The translations under genes and the position numbers were made by a program. The notes beneath the pieces are model-generated. The model was not told the origin of the DNA and made no database searches. It worked only from the letters and a program-made list of their open reading frames with translations. From assembly GCA_011009095.1 (NCBI GenBank), contig VTPC01089963.1, forward strand, positions 46,050 to 110,049: DNA of 64,000 nt, read 5' to 3'. Positions 1-11,794 of this stretch are shown here, piece by piece (the stretch's first letter is position 1; each line of letters opens with the position of its first letter). The DNA is from Ignelater luminosus. Its lineage: Eukaryota; Arthropoda; Insecta; Coleoptera; Elateridae.

Positions 1-300
1 TTTTCCCAAAATATCTGGCTCTCGAAAAGTGATCAAGCCTTACAAAAACTAAAAAAGACATCAAGAACCTCTCGCACTTCGAAATATTCAGTTGAAAAAG
101 ATGATGTGTCCATGTTCAGCTCATCAGAGGAAGAGAACGACACACCGTGCCTGATTTGTGGTAAAATGTATTCAGCTTCTGCACGCGGAGAGAAATGAAT
201 TCAGTGCGCTGTCTTTTTTTTGTGGGCCCATGACGCCTGCTCCGGCATCAAAGAAAACGCTGACACTTTTACATGCGATAGTTGTGTTTATATGCAAAAA
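1..300 (+). pseudogene. C-terminal fragment of a pogo/Tigger-type DDE transposase
   Basis: The + strand reads as an acidic linker (SSEEENDTPC) followed by a Cys/His-rich tail of the PHD-like kind that ends many insect pogo-type transposases: CLICGKMYSASARGEK, then a stop (TGA at about 188-190, probably a former Trp), then IQCAV, WAHDACSG and FTCDSC. The spacing of the Cys pairs and WAHDAC is what identifies it. The fragment is cut by the window edge, so the catalytic part, if present, lies upstream. It is a relic, not a working gene. Family assignment rests on the zinc-finger tail and on the neighbouring opposite-strand piece of the same kind of protein. Confidence 0.6.
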
Positions 301-730
301 TCGATCCGTGTGGAACATCATCTTTCAATTCTTCTTTCATTCTCTTACGCTTGAAAATTATCAAAGTCGGGATGAAGTTTCCTCCATCTGAGGCGTAAAT
401 TACTATTGTTGTCGAGATACCTCTCTCTGTTCGCGCAATTCGTGGTACTTGTTTGCGACTTGTCTGGGCAACCACTTTAGAATTTTTTCCAGGAAACGTA
501 TACAAAAAAGTCCCATCCACGTTAAAAATACGATAAGCAGGAATTTTCTTTTCGGCCACTTCTGCCTTTAGAAGTGTGTAAGATTTTTTAACCACTGCTT
601 AATGAACACTCTTGCCCGGACTACAGAAGTTGCTTTAGAACTCCTGATAGTTATTTCTAGGTGTCGTTTCTGTAAAGGCCGTAAACTGTCTTGTCCAGCG
701 GCTTGCTTGGATTTCTGTCCCATTTGTTTG
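269..730 (-). pseudogene. N-terminal and early catalytic fragment of a pogo/Tigger-type DDE transposase
   Basis: Reading from 730 downward, a first open stretch starts MGQKSKQAAGQ and runs to about residue 45. A frameshift near 600 moves the reading into KKIPAYRIFNVDGTFLYTF, containing the first catalytic Asp of the DDE fold (NVD). TERGISTTIVIYASDGG and FIPTLIIFKRKRM follow, both typical of the core of this family. The second and third acidic residues are absent: the piece stops at about 269, where the opposite-strand C-terminal fragment begins. The two pieces therefore face each other tail to tail, the product of an inversion or of two insertions. Dead copy. Confidence 0.62.
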
Positions 731-956
731 CTACGTATTTAACATAACCTAACCTAAACCAAACTAACCAAAATCTTCAAACAATCTCTGCGATTGGTTC
801 ATCAAACTACTCTTTCCTATCGCCTGTATTGACCATTTAAATAACTAATTACTTTAAATGCTCAGACTGAACGAAATATTATATTGAGGTGATGTAAAAC
901 ACAATTTCCGTAGTCACAAATAAATGTGTCTGCATCGCCTGAATGTAACTTATGCT

Positions 957-1190
957 ACTGAGTCACAACATAGGACCTTACAGAATCAGTACGTTCACTA
1001 AGATAAAAATTTTGTTACGTGTTTTTCGACGCGTGGTAACTGCGCACTGAACAAAATTCAGTAAACAGTGGCGTACAATTGTTGTGTTGAATCTTGCAAA
1101 AATCGCACTAAAAATTTTGGACACAAAGATCAAAGCCGCCGACAACAAGTGAAACTACTGATTCCGTAAGGTTCTATGCTGTGACTGAGT
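957..1190. mobile_element. 234-bp MITE with about 35-bp terminal inverted repeats and a THAP-like internal peptide
   Basis: The left end (957-991) and right end (1156-1190) are near-perfect inverted repeats; the shared core reads CCTTAC.GAATCAGTA. Between them, the + strand frame from about 1070 reads VAYNCCVESCKNRTKNFGHK, which resembles the first half of a THAP zinc finger (C-x4-C followed by K-N-R). THAP fingers start the transposases of P-superfamily elements, so this may be a P-type deletion derivative that kept the start of the DNA-binding domain. No clear 8-bp target duplication is visible. Confidence 0.5.
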
Positions 1191-1327
1191 CGACGTGCTC
1201 AAAAGCTCTTGTTACCAAATGTAGGGCTAGATGGCGTTTGTAATAACACTATGATTGCGAGGGATCGTTTCGCCTCGAGGGATCTTCTTGCCCCGGTCTC
1301 CCCTATGTATATCAAGAACTTAAGACT

Positions 1328-1366
<39 letters not shown>
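1328..1366. repeat. (CTA)13 microsatellite
   Basis: Thirteen uninterrupted CTA units. It lies in non-coding DNA, and the tyrosine run it would encode is an artefact. Confidence 0.97.
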
Positions 1367-1409
1367 TACTTCATTCGTTTCTTTTACGCAAGATGGAAGA
1401 TCAACCTAA

Positions 1410-4400
1410 TTTAAACAAGACCAGACAGATCTGTATACCACAAAATAAATTTTCTCTGGGTCAGGATTGAGATTTCTCACCTATCGCGAATTATCTAAGC
1501 CTTTCCAAGGGTTTTCAACCGCTACAGGTTTATCTGCATTGTCTTAGGTTATCGTTCTAAGTAGGTACCTGATGCTATCCAACTCTGGCTTGTGAAATGG
1601 TTTTGGACGGATAAAATAACAGTGTTTTGAAGATTGCACACCAGCTAAGATGGTATCATCTCTTGAGTCAAATTTTTCTGATTGACTTTTTAAATCACGC
1701 AGACAAACAAAACCACAGAAAATTAAAAAAGGATTCTTGTCTTCTAGTAACGCACTTTACTAAACTTCAACGTTCAGTAATGTCAGTTGTCGGACTTCGC
1801 AGTTAAAACTCCGTCGTTAATCTGTTATTTGTTTTCCATATAGACCTCCAGATCAACTGTCGTATGTTACTCCTTTACCTCCCTGTTGACACCCCGCTTT
1901 ACTTTGAAATCTTATAACCTAAGAAGAAGAATGCCATCTGTAACAATCCTGTACAGGCACTCCAGCAATAAAGTAGTTGAGTAAACCACAATATCAACGG
2001 AATAGATAAAAATATTACGTTTGCTGGATGTCGCTCCAGTTGTGTTTTCTTAATACTAGATCCTTTGGAAGAGAGTTCAAGTTTCTTCTTTTGGCCTTCG
2101 GTTTTTGCTTTTCCTTATAAAGACATTCTTTCCTCCGTTCTTGTTCGGTTAACCAAAACCTATCCCCTGTGTCAAAGCTTAGCAAGTGATTCGAAGACGT
2201 CACAGTGGTGTGCATTGGAATCAAAATCCTAGAAATGAATATTGAAGAGCTTTCGAAAACAGACAGAGGGAAAAAAGAGTTTGAAATTATCCTGTGCATT
2301 CATAAACTGCTAGCTTGAATTCAAGTAGTTTTTTTTATTTTAGTACAATTTAATTATTAGTAAGCAATAAGCTTTGTTCTTTAATTTAAGAATCTTTATT
2401 TAAGACTCAATTAGAGACATAGACGGTCACAATAACATAATTAGACATGATGTATTTACAAGATGTCTAGGAATTTAAATTAATTTACTAATTTATAAAA
2501 CTTTTTTTTAATTGGGTTTCAAGTTTCCTTTTCATAATTTCTGTAAAAGCTTAAGTAACTAAGTTGTAACATTTTTTATTCTTTTTCTAGAAATTATTTA
2601 TTAGAGATCAAAATTTTCCTTATAATTAATTATTGCATTAAATTGCAAAACCACCATTTTATATTAGAAAAATATTAATAGCCAGAAACGTTTTTATAGA
2701 ACAAGAAATTTTGTTAAGAAACAATATTAGGCATAATCGTGATTCTAGAATTTCATTTTCAGCATAACCAAACAGTTTTGAAGTAGGGTACAATGGATTT
2801 TCAAAAATGCAATTCAATTGAGACTTCATATTATTTAATATGAAATCCAGCAGTCTCTTTATGTATTAATTTAATAAAGCTCTCAGAGTAAAGAATGTAC
2901 ATTCTTAGTTTTGTTGTATTTTAGTAAAGGAAAGCATTATAGATCGACGACTTGTATGCTGAGCTTATTTACATGTCGTGTTTTAAATTCACCTCGAACC
3001 ACATCCCCAGGCAGCGTTACCCTTGTTGTTAGCTTCATTTACATAAGTCACTATTTGCATCTTTTTTATCCTATTCGATTACAAATCCACGGCGTTTTTT
3101 TACAAAATTTATACCCGCCTGCGAATTCAAAAGGTTTCTATATCGATAGTAACTTTGCCTGTTTCATCTCATAAAAAATAAAGTTTATTTTGAAAAATAA
3201 AGTTGTATACTGTTATTCGAGTAAGCACACCTTTCTCTCGTGTAATTTAGAAAAATAAAAATCTCAGGAATGACTTTTAGTGCTTATATGTACGTATTGT
3301 GTTAAGTTTCTGTTGTAAGTACAACATAGTTGATAGCGACATGTTTACGATTTTAAACGGGAAGGAGTGAAGCTGGTGCCTTGTCATAAAAACATTTTAT
3401 CTTTTACTTGGTCCGAGATTTTATGATACAAGGCAGTTGTACTTATTTTTAAAAACCTTTTATAAAGCCTTGCCAAGTGTATTCCGTATTTTTCTTTTAT
3501 TTATTTAGAAGTCATTTCAGATAAATCCATTTTAATCTTCCCTTTTTTTAAGATTCTACTTAATAAATGGCAGATTAGCTTTAAAGGTCTTTGCAGTTAT
3601 ATAAATAAAATAGTCGTTGAAGAATTCTATTCAACAACACCCACGATACAATTCTGATGTAGGCAGGTTTAAAGTAAATGCGAAATGCTTGACTGATTAA
3701 GGCAGGAGAATTTATTTATTTAAGAAACCTTGCTGTGCACAACGAAACGATTTATTTAATATTAAGGCAACATTCAAACTGTTTACTTTACTTCCGAAGA
3801 GAACTGCATTGTTAAATATAAAATATATGGGAAATTGCAAAAATCCTGTAGAAGCAGTCAAGTAAATAAGTAGGTTTGCAATCAAAAAAATATTATGTAG
3901 TGTATAACGCGCGCAACAGTTGTATGGAACCTCTTCGGATAAGTTTTTTATTTTAATTTGCCAGGTATCTGAGACTTTCAAGACAAGAAGTTGCATGAAC
4001 TGAATTATTTTGTGTCAGCAAAACGTACTGATTTCCTGTGCAGTTGTACTTCATGTCAAATCCATCTCCTGTCTTTGTGCAACCTGTTCGATTACTGAAG
4101 TTTGGTGTTCTCATGAATAGTGTGTTCTATATTATATACAGCCTGGACAATTACAATGAAATAAAAACCAAATTAGTAAAACTTATAAAACTGAAATAAT
4201 ATAAATGATATTATCTCTACGAAATCGGATACTAAAACAACCACAGTTTTATGGTTCCAACAGTTGAATTGTTAGGCAGCAGAAACATGTATGATATTTA
4301 ATTGGAAAATCTAGCACTGCAAGCTGTTTTCTTACAATTGCAGCAAGCGAGTGATTAAAGCTTTACAAGTAATTTTAAATAATACTCAGTTTTAATAGTC

Positions 4401-4747
4401 TTTCAAAGAATTTGTCTTAGAAAGATACAGCTTCCTGTTAGAAACATTGAAACAGTAATGACAAAATAGATGACAGAAAATGTATGTACTTTCGTAGTGA
4501 GCAAACTAACATAAAAGGTTAGCAATTAAGTAAACTCGAGTTTCGTAAACGCACATTCTTCATCGTGTGGCCCAAAATAAAATTTAAGTCAGTTTTCAGA
4601 TTTAAATTGACTTAAACGCTAATGTCTTAAGTTCAGAAGAGGAAGACTGATGGTACTTGAATCTTAGTGTCTTAAGTGTTCATAAGATATTTAGCAAACC
4701 CTTCTGCAACCACAACTTCTGTTGGGAAATATTTGGTTTTCAAATCA
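1410..4747. other. AT-rich non-coding stretch
   Basis: No exon or repeat could be supported. Short open frames (for example 2015-2299 on the - strand and 2911-3174 on the + strand) are low-complexity or resemble no protein family. This is probably the upstream intron or flank of the potassium-channel gene whose exon starts at 8411. Confidence 0.5.
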
Positions 4748-4752
4748 CTCAT

Positions 4753-4903
4753 TGTTAGGCAACCAACCATACAGTGGTGGGAACGCAGTAATCTAATGGA
4801 AGATGGTTGTATTGGTTGTATGATGTATGGATTAGGTATTCTAAATATTTGTTAATCAAGTTATCATTATAATTAAATAACTCTTTAAAGAAATAACGTA
4901 ATA
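4753..4903 (+). repeat. 5' LTR of the gypsy-type element
   Basis: Starts TGTTAGGCAACC and ends at ...AATAACGTAATA; aligns with the 3' LTR along its length. It carries about 14 extra bases around 4795-4825 relative to the 3' copy, a local duplication of the GGTTGTATTGG type. The terminal CA has changed to TA. Confidence 0.88.
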
Positions 4904-5005
4904 TGGTGGAGTCTAATTAACTGATCAAGTTTAACACGTGTTAACATAACCTACGAAAATAAGAATTTTAACAAAATGACTGACAGTCGAGGCATTAGTC
5001 TAATA

Positions 5006-5307
5006 CGGATGGATGGAAATGTAACTGAAAACTGGAGAATCTGGCATATTTAGTAGATTTGAAAATTATCCAGACGCAGAGGTCTAATGCGCGCAGTCTT
5101 CACCTTATTGGTAATTTCAAAATCTACAAGACATTTGACATCAAAAAAGATTAATAGGATAAGTTAGAGGTTTTCTTAAATAAATTTGATGGCCACTTTC
5201 TACCCAAACAAAACCTTACGTATGAACGGCACCTCTTTATGATGAAAATACAGCCAGAAGGACAAATACTAGAAGACTTCATTGCAGAGGTAGTGGAGCA
5301 GGCACAG
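5006..5307 (+). pseudogene. Gag remnant of the gypsy-type element
   Basis: The start RMDGNVTENWRIW is the usual opening of insect gypsy Gag proteins (MDGN..ENW). After stops and frameshifts come RFENYPDA, then LNKFDGHFLPKQNLTYERH and LFMMKIQPEGQILEDFIAEV, matching the retrotransposon-gag helical block (F...QR..GE....F). At least three frame changes make it non-functional. The coding sense stops near 5307, where it runs directly into integrase. Confidence 0.75.
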
Positions 5308-6015
5308 AATAGTAGACTATTACTCCAAGTTTATTGAAGAAGAGAAATTAGGTAAAGACACAGGCAGTGTTATCACTATACTTAAATCCAGATTCGCTAG
5401 ACATGGCATACCGCTAACATTAGTTACGGATGGTGGACCATAATTTGCCTCAGACATTTTTAATAAATTGTTAAAAGAATGGGAGTTAACTTGCATTTTT
5501 AGTTCACCTACTTGTGCAAAATTAAATGGAATGGCTGAACGGAATGTTCAAACAGTCAAGAATATTTTTAAGAAAGTACTAAATCAACGAAGAGATATAT
5601 ATTTAGCCTTATTAATATACAGAAATATGCCTATTTCTGGAAGTTAAGATCTATAGTTCCAACAAATGAAATTGAATTTCAATCTAAAGTTTTAGATGTT
5701 GTAAAATATAACCAATTTTTGAACAATAACAAGCAGGTACAGAAAAGAAACTTTAATAATAAATGTGTAAGAGAATTTCCAGAAATTCAAAACGATACTA
5801 AAATGGTTGTACAATTAAAACCAAAAGGCAACTGGATACCTGCAGTTATAGTTCGAAAACTGAGATATCGTACTTACGTTGTTAAAACAAACAATAGTTC
5901 TGAATATGTTCGAAATAGAATCTTTATTAAGGTCATACCAAATACAAAAGAGAATCCTTTGTCAGAAAATAAAACTGTAAAAAGAAATAATCACCAAAAC
6001 AGGCCGAGTTGTTAA
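5308..6015 (+). pseudogene. Integrase C-terminal two-thirds of the gypsy-type element
   Basis: From DYYSKFIEEE the frame reads RFARHGIPLTLVTDGGP (second catalytic Asp), a TAA, then FASDIFNKLLKEW and KLNGMAERNVQTVKN, which contains the catalytic Glu. A frameshifted block from 5719 gives the C-terminal DNA-binding part: FNNKCVREFPEIQNDTKMVV, KGNWIPAVIVRKLRYRTYVV and YVRNRIFIKVIP. The first catalytic Asp and the zinc-binding domain are deleted together with the whole reverse transcriptase. Family membership is secure; the protein is inactive. Confidence 0.88.
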
Positions 6016-6022
6016 AGGAGGA

Positions 6023-6159
6023 TGTTAGGCAACCAATCATACAGTGGTGCGAACGCAGTAATAAAAGATGGTTGTGTGATATATGAGTTGTATATTCTAA
6101 ATGTTTGTTAATAAAGTTATTATTATAATTAAATAATTCTTTAAAGAAATAACATAACA
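6023..6159 (+). repeat. 3' LTR of the gypsy-type element
   Basis: Begins TGTTAGGCAACCAA directly after the purine tract AAAGGAGGA and ends ...AATAACATAACA, followed by the target duplication CTCAT at 6160-6164. Confidence 0.9.
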
Positions 6160-6164
6160 CTCAT

Positions 6165-8410
6165 GAAACCTAAAAGCCTTCTTTTTATCTCACCAATACG
6201 ATGGTACATTTATCAAAACCTTCTCTTTATTTGCAATGGCGAACTTTATTTCCAGAACACCTATGGCAGGTTCTAGTAGACTCGCCTTCAACTGACAGCT
6301 AAAGCATTGAAAAAGGGTCATCCAAAAGTCAAGACAGATTTTGGCAAAAACTATTTCCGTCTCCAACCTTTTGATGCGATATGTATGAAGATTGATCGTC
6401 ATCATTTTATTTATTTAGATCATGCCACTTCTTATGTATTCTGATTCTGGATACTTTTTCTCTATGTAGATCAACCATCAACACTGCACAGACAACTTCA
6501 ACAAAAGATAAGTGTATTCTATTAAAACACTGGTTATCAAAGGCATCTACTGAAATGAAATGAGAGAAACAGTGTAAAGATGCAATAATTTGGCAGAAAA
6601 ACTGACTCCTTGATGTTATTGTAGTGCACATATCAGCAATACAGGCCATCATGGACCTTGTCTGTCTTTACCTCTTTCTTCCAAGTTATTCGGTCTCTAG
6701 TTCCAATTTTTTAATTTATTATATCAATTTTTTCTCTCTTCTTAGGTCTTCTCTCCATCTTGGTTTCCTCGGTCCTTCCAACTCCAACCGCACCCTTTAT
6801 TTAAGCCGACAAAAAGGCCTTGTTTTGTGAATTGATAAATGACATTGGTGATTTATATCATTGCGTTATAAATGAGGCTTAACTTTTCATGCTGATAAGT
6901 GAAGTCGAGATAAAACACTCCTTACGTTATTTCATACGAATTCAAGCTAGAAGTGTATCCTTTCAGCTACTGTTAATTTGCGTTGTAAGATATTTTTTTA
7001 TTGTTTAGTTAGTTATTAATTATTTATCGTTTCAAAATTCTAACAAAGATCAGATTATAGAACTTTAACAAACTGGTTATTTTTCTGTATCCCTCGTGCG
7101 TCGTACAATATTTGCATTGAAGACAATTTAAACTCGGCTACCATTAAAACGGAATGCAGTTGGCCATTCTGCCGGATGCGATGAACGCATAAAACATTTG
7201 ATCCCAACTCACACCTGTGATTTATGGTTATAAATCTTCCGTTCAGCATTGAATGACAGCTTTGCACATCGACCTGTATTACCCAACATTTATACATATA
7301 TGTTACACTCTCGTTATTATAATAGCAACACGCCCGCAATGTCATAATGCGAAAAATCTGATAAAAACGGACGAATCCAATTTTACATTATGGAAATGAA
7401 GAGACGAATAAATTTATTAAAGATTATGAGACAATTTCAGAAAATATTTCAAATTATCTCTCTCGCAAGCAAATAAACGAAAACCGCTTAAATTACCATC
7501 AACTTGTTAAAATTACATTCCTTGCATTTCTTAAAGTTAATTCAAACCACTTTACAAAAATATTTTAAGTTAACTAACAAGTTGGATCCGAATTTCTGCT
7601 TTAAGATATAACCACGCCATTCTATCTTGCTCGAAATAATCAAACACGAGCTGAAATTAGCATGACAATTATCTGTGTTAATGTAGCAGAATTGAAAGGG
7701 GGGACACGTAATTTCAATATTCTAAACCAAACAATAAATGCTGTCATTTAAGTACAGCAAACTGGTAATATTTAGTTTATTCATATTGTTTTCTCGCTTA
7801 TCATAATATTATATTTGCGGCCACATTTATCGGAATTTTACAAGAGTTTTTTGTTCACATTAAAAAGATAACAGAGAAACGTGCAAGAAAGAAATGAAAG
7901 GATTTTACGTTGAAATACTCGTTACGGGAAGATGTAACAGCATGGTAAGCAAATTTAGTAACCTTAATTGGGGCAATTTGATTGTCCACACGGTTGTTCC
8001 GGCGAATCCCTTTAGTCGTTGGGGTAACCAACCGCGCAGCACTGTATTGTCCTTCATGTCAGGATAATAGGAAAGTCCGGGAGAGAGGTCAATTTCAGGG
8101 ATTTTGAATATGCGGAACATCAGAGCTAGAATATGGAAAGCAATATAATGTTGAACTTTATTGCATAAAATCGTAGCTTAATAATTTTTTTCCTTGAATA
8201 TTTTCCAACAGTAGGGATAGGGAAAATTGTTTTTTTACAACCAACGAAGGAAGAATGATATGTGATGAGAATTTTACAGCATTCTTTTAGTAAAAATATA
8301 TTTCCCTTAAAATACTGAAAAGTATCAGTTTTCTTGCAATTTTATTTTATATAAAAAGTTTTTCTTGTTTTAAAAATGAATAATCTAATATATTTTTTCT
8401 TTATTTTCAG
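6165..8410. other. Non-coding, probably intronic
   Basis: No supported exon. Several - strand open frames (6190-6405, 6407-6652, 7055-7345, 7905-8120) match no family I recognise and lack splice-site or codon support. The polypyrimidine stretch and AG at 8409-8410 form the acceptor of the next exon. The missing first half of the channel (M1, pore helix 1 and the first part of the TIGYG filter) is not visible anywhere upstream in the window. Confidence 0.5.
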
Positions 8411-9088
8411 GATATGGTTCGGTGTCCCCGAAAACGTCCTGGGGAAAACTAGTAACTATAATATATGCACTAGTGGGCATTCCCTTGATGCTATTATACC
8501 TCTCGACGACGGGAGACCTGTTAGCACGAAGTTTTCGAAGACTCTACGGAAAACTTTGCGGAACAACCCCTAAACAACCGCAGTGCCCTTGCGCGAAAAC
8601 CGTAAGGGTACCATTATCCCTTTGCCTAATCATGATTTTGGCGTACATTTGCTCAGGAGCCCTCTTATTCCATCGACTAGAGAATTGGAGTTTGCTCGAA
8701 GGATCATATTTCTGTTTCACTTCATTAGGGACCATAGGATTTGGTGATTTGATACCAGGACAAAACGCAGAAGAGATTTCACTGTGTGCATGCTCAGCTT
8801 ATATTTTGACAGGAATGGCTTTGGTTGCGATGTGTTTTAGCCTCGTACAAGATCAAGTAATTAGTTTATTTAGATTAATCGGGGCTACTTGTGCGAAGAA
8901 CGAAGCCTTGAAAGTAAGAGAGGAAGTACAAATGGCGGTTGTCGGATCTTGACAGAGACCGAAAACAGAAGGAGCACCACCTGTTGTTACTCCACCAACA
9001 GTAAAGAAAATCCCACCGGTTTTACATCATAATAGCTTACCTAGGAAAAGTAGTTTTCAAAGAAACACACCCGCAAGACGTTCAGCTG
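8411..9088 (+). CDS. Two-pore-domain (K2P) potassium channel, exon from pore 1 filter to M4 and tail
   Basis: K2P channels carry background potassium currents in the plasma membrane. The exon opens after a TTTTCAG acceptor in phase 1, completing the first selectivity filter (G|YGSVSP). It then encodes M2 (about VTIIYALVGIPLMLLYLSTT), a basic loop with CGTTPKQPQCPC, M3 (PLSLCLIMILAYICSGALLF), the second pore with TIGFGD, and M4 (YILTGMALVAMCFSLVQDQ). An in-frame TGA at 8950-8952 follows VVGS, but the same frame continues 45 codons as a proline- and basic-rich tail (QRPKTEGAPPVVTPPTVKK ... NTPARRSA). It ends at a strong donor (G|GTAGGT) after 9088, in the phase needed by the exon at 31623. The 5' exons are outside or unseen. 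Either the TGA is read through, or it is a disabling mutation or sequence error. Confidence 0.88.
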
Positions 9089-10265
9089 GTAGGTTAAATT
9101 GAAAGAAAAGGGAAAGAAATTAAATCGTAATTTATTTTGTGTAAATTCGTTTTCCTTTTTTTTCTCGAATTAATTTTTATATTTTTTCAATGTTGTAAGA
9201 CACAATTTTCTTTTTACTCCCTAAGGCACCATCTGATCCTGACAGTTTCCCAAATGTAGATGATTTATTACAATTTTGATGATTTGTTGTACACAAGAAA
9301 CATATTAGGACAGGAGTAATAAAGGATAATTTCATTAGTAAAACCAAAGATCATCGTGAACTATTTAAATAATTAATGTTTCATTGGTTAGAGCTTGAAC
9401 TGATGTAATTAAGAAAATATTGATCTAATTTTCTACTTTTAGAAATTTAAATTTCGTTTATTCACTCGCTCTTCTTATTCTTTAGAAACTTTTATAACTA
9501 GTTTAATGATTTTTCAATTTACCTTATTGCCTATGTTGTTGCAAAACTTGTAGATAATTTAAATAAATAGTAATTAAATAAAACAAATTTATAAAATTTT
9601 AAACCGCATAAAAATACAAAATTGCTTTTGAAATTCTTTCTTTAATTATAAACAAATTTGACAAATACAAGAAGCGATCAAATAATTCAAAACCAAACTA
9701 ACAGACTGTTTATTTTTTTCTATAATTTTATTTGCTGGTTAAATTAGGAATGTTTTTAAAAGTTATCTAATATTCGACCTTGAACAGTTCCGCTTTTCTG
9801 TGACGGTGCTCCACCAACTGAACTACCAGTCCATCCATATTCGAAAGTGTATATTTTCTATATGGATTAACTTCTTAAAAAAAGAAAAGAAATCTAAATC
9901 TGAACGCAAAAACAAAAACTGAAAACATGCCTAAGCTAAAATGCATTTGTAAATCATTATTGAGTAGCCTTCTAATATTATCTTCTTCCTTGAGCTTCTT
10001 GTTTAGATTCGCAGATGCTTCACATCGGTATTTATCTAATTATGCTCGTGCTTTTCTTTGGTAGGAAGGATGTTTTAGAAAGTTTTTCTCCGTAGAATAG
10101 CTCAATTTGACTTTCGTCGCCATGGGACGCGATAAAATCAAAAATCTTCCATTTTTTGTTGCTACCATCTACTAGTTTCCACTGCGTTTCAAGCTCTTAT
10201 AATCTTTTACTTCTAGGTTTTTTGTCTGTTGCTGTTTGCTTGACTATTTTCTAACTTGGACTTCT

Positions 10266-10665
10266 NNNNNNNNNNNNNNNNNNNNNNNNNNNNNNNNNNN
10301 NNNNNNNNNNNNNNNNNNNNNNNNNNNNNNNNNNNNNNNNNNNNNNNNNNNNNNNNNNNNNNNNNNNNNNNNNNNNNNNNNNNNNNNNNNNNNNNNNNNN
10401 NNNNNNNNNNNNNNNNNNNNNNNNNNNNNNNNNNNNNNNNNNNNNNNNNNNNNNNNNNNNNNNNNNNNNNNNNNNNNNNNNNNNNNNNNNNNNNNNNNNN
10501 NNNNNNNNNNNNNNNNNNNNNNNNNNNNNNNNNNNNNNNNNNNNNNNNNNNNNNNNNNNNNNNNNNNNNNNNNNNNNNNNNNNNNNNNNNNNNNNNNNNN
10601 NNNNNNNNNNNNNNNNNNNNNNNNNNNNNNNNNNNNNNNNNNNNNNNNNNNNNNNNNNNNNNNNN
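10266..10665. other. Assembly gap, 400 N
   Basis: Exactly 400 unknown bases, a scaffolding gap of stated or default size. Nothing can be said of its content. Confidence 0.99.
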
Positions 10666-11459
10666 AGACTGGAAACTGCAGACCAGAACAAAGGCAAAAT
10701 ACTTTTGCCACGTTTTTGTTCTAGCTTTATAACAATTTAGCTTTTACGTACTTTAGTTACAAACATGGAGTAGCTTTTGGCCGACTAAGTCACGAAAGTA
10801 ACACTTCACAGACTGCCAGCAAATCCAAAAAGTCGTCCTTTGACGAAGAATATCTTATGCTGGCTCTGAGTTCATGATACTCTTTACACTCTTTTCCAAT
10901 GAGTCTGACTTGCTTCCTGTCTTTACCTTGTTCTAGAAATTTTGGCATTCTATGATCTACTAACAGCTTAAACCTTTGTGACGTGAAATGCATGCTACTC
11001 TGCTGCAAAGAGCCTTTAGATCAAGCATGGGTGCTTTTTGCTAAAATTATATTTTCTTCAATCCTGTTTCGCCCCAAAGCCCGCTAGGCTCTTAAAGAGA
11101 TTTTAATGTTCTGGTACCCTAGTTCATTTCTATGCAGACTGTCAAAATCTGCATCCTGCTTTTGCAGTTTTGAACTAATTTGTCTTAGTTCAACAATAGA
11201 TTAAGTGCAGAATCTTACTGAATAATTGTTGTTAATCCTCGAAGCTGGGAACATGTAAAAGAGGTTAATTTGAGTCTAGCAGCTGAGCAAGAATCCTTTT
11301 TTCGTGGAAACTACACAGCCTTTTATAGAAAATGCAATGTCAAGAACTACTTACTTACTTTACTTTATCCAACGCCCATCCGTGGATAATTAACTATTGG
11401 ACGCCGAGCCTTGTAGTACAGACATGTTATGATGAGGTGGGGGATGTCGGCCAGTTTGG

Positions 11460-11794
11460 GACGGACTGCACGTGCTGTTTGGTTGCTCTACAGTAGTTCA
11501 TAGCTTGGCCAACTGGTCAGCCCTCTCGTTACAAAAACCACCGACATGGCTTGAGATCCATTGTAGGGCAACTGTTCATCCAGCACATATTAATGTAGAC
11601 AGCAGTTCTCTGCATCGCATTATGCGGGAGTAATCAGTTTGGAAGTAGTTGAATAAAACAAAAATCGCAGCCTGAGAATTTATTAAAAACGTTGCATTTG
11701 TTATGTCATGAATTAATGTTTTTGGTTTTTGGGCTGCTTGATCGACTGCAGCAATTTCGTCATCATAATTACTTGAATACTTGCCAACGGCCAC
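11460..11794 (-). pseudogene. LINE RNase H remnant
   Basis: The reading SSNYDDEIAAVDQAAQK, then ITNATFLINSQAAIFVLFNY, then after a frameshift near 11576 VALQWISSHVGGFCNERAD corresponds to the E-I-A, D-S-Q-A and W-I-x-S-H-V-G...N-E-x-A-D motifs of retroelement RNase H. The Asp of the DSQA motif is Asn here (INSQA), and frames are broken, so it is inactive. Confidence 0.78.

Larger units (their letters stand above)
4748..6164 (+). mobile_element. Internally deleted gypsy-type LTR retrotransposon with 5-bp target duplication
   Basis: A complete but shortened provirus-like unit. The target duplication CTCAT (4748-4752 and 6160-6164) brackets two LTRs that begin TGTTAGGCAACCAA. Inside are a primer-binding-type TGG just after the 5' LTR, a gag remnant, the second half of an integrase, and a polypurine tract (AAAGGAGGA, 6014-6022) abutting the 3' LTR. 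Protease, reverse transcriptase, RNase H and the first part of integrase are missing, so it moved as, or decayed into, a deletion derivative. LTRs of 137-151 bp are short for the superfamily. The two LTRs differ by several substitutions and a small insertion, so it is not recent. Confidence 0.88.

Noticed and set aside
739..765. CCTAA-rich string resembling insect telomeric repeat
   Set aside because: Only two or three imperfect units; no array.
6190..7345. Three - strand open frames (6190-6405, 6407-6652, 7055-7345)
   Set aside because: Looked at as possible transposase or host exons, but no motif was found and the frames do not connect through splice sites.
8935..8956. An 18-base GT...AG segment spanning the TGA of the K2P exon whose removal would keep the frame
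   Set aside because: Eighteen bases is far below the size of any spliceosomal intron known in insects, so it cannot be taken as an intron that removes the stop.
9231..9280. A possible alternative last exon (APSDPDSFPNVDDLLQF then stop) just after the K2P exon
   Set aside because: With the strong donor at 9088 (phase 1), joining at 9231 gives GTI and an immediate stop. Using it needs a weaker donor and another acceptor. The 31623 exon fits phase and sequence much better.
10236..10732. Long open frames on both strands
   Set aside because: They consist almost entirely of the 400 unknown bases.
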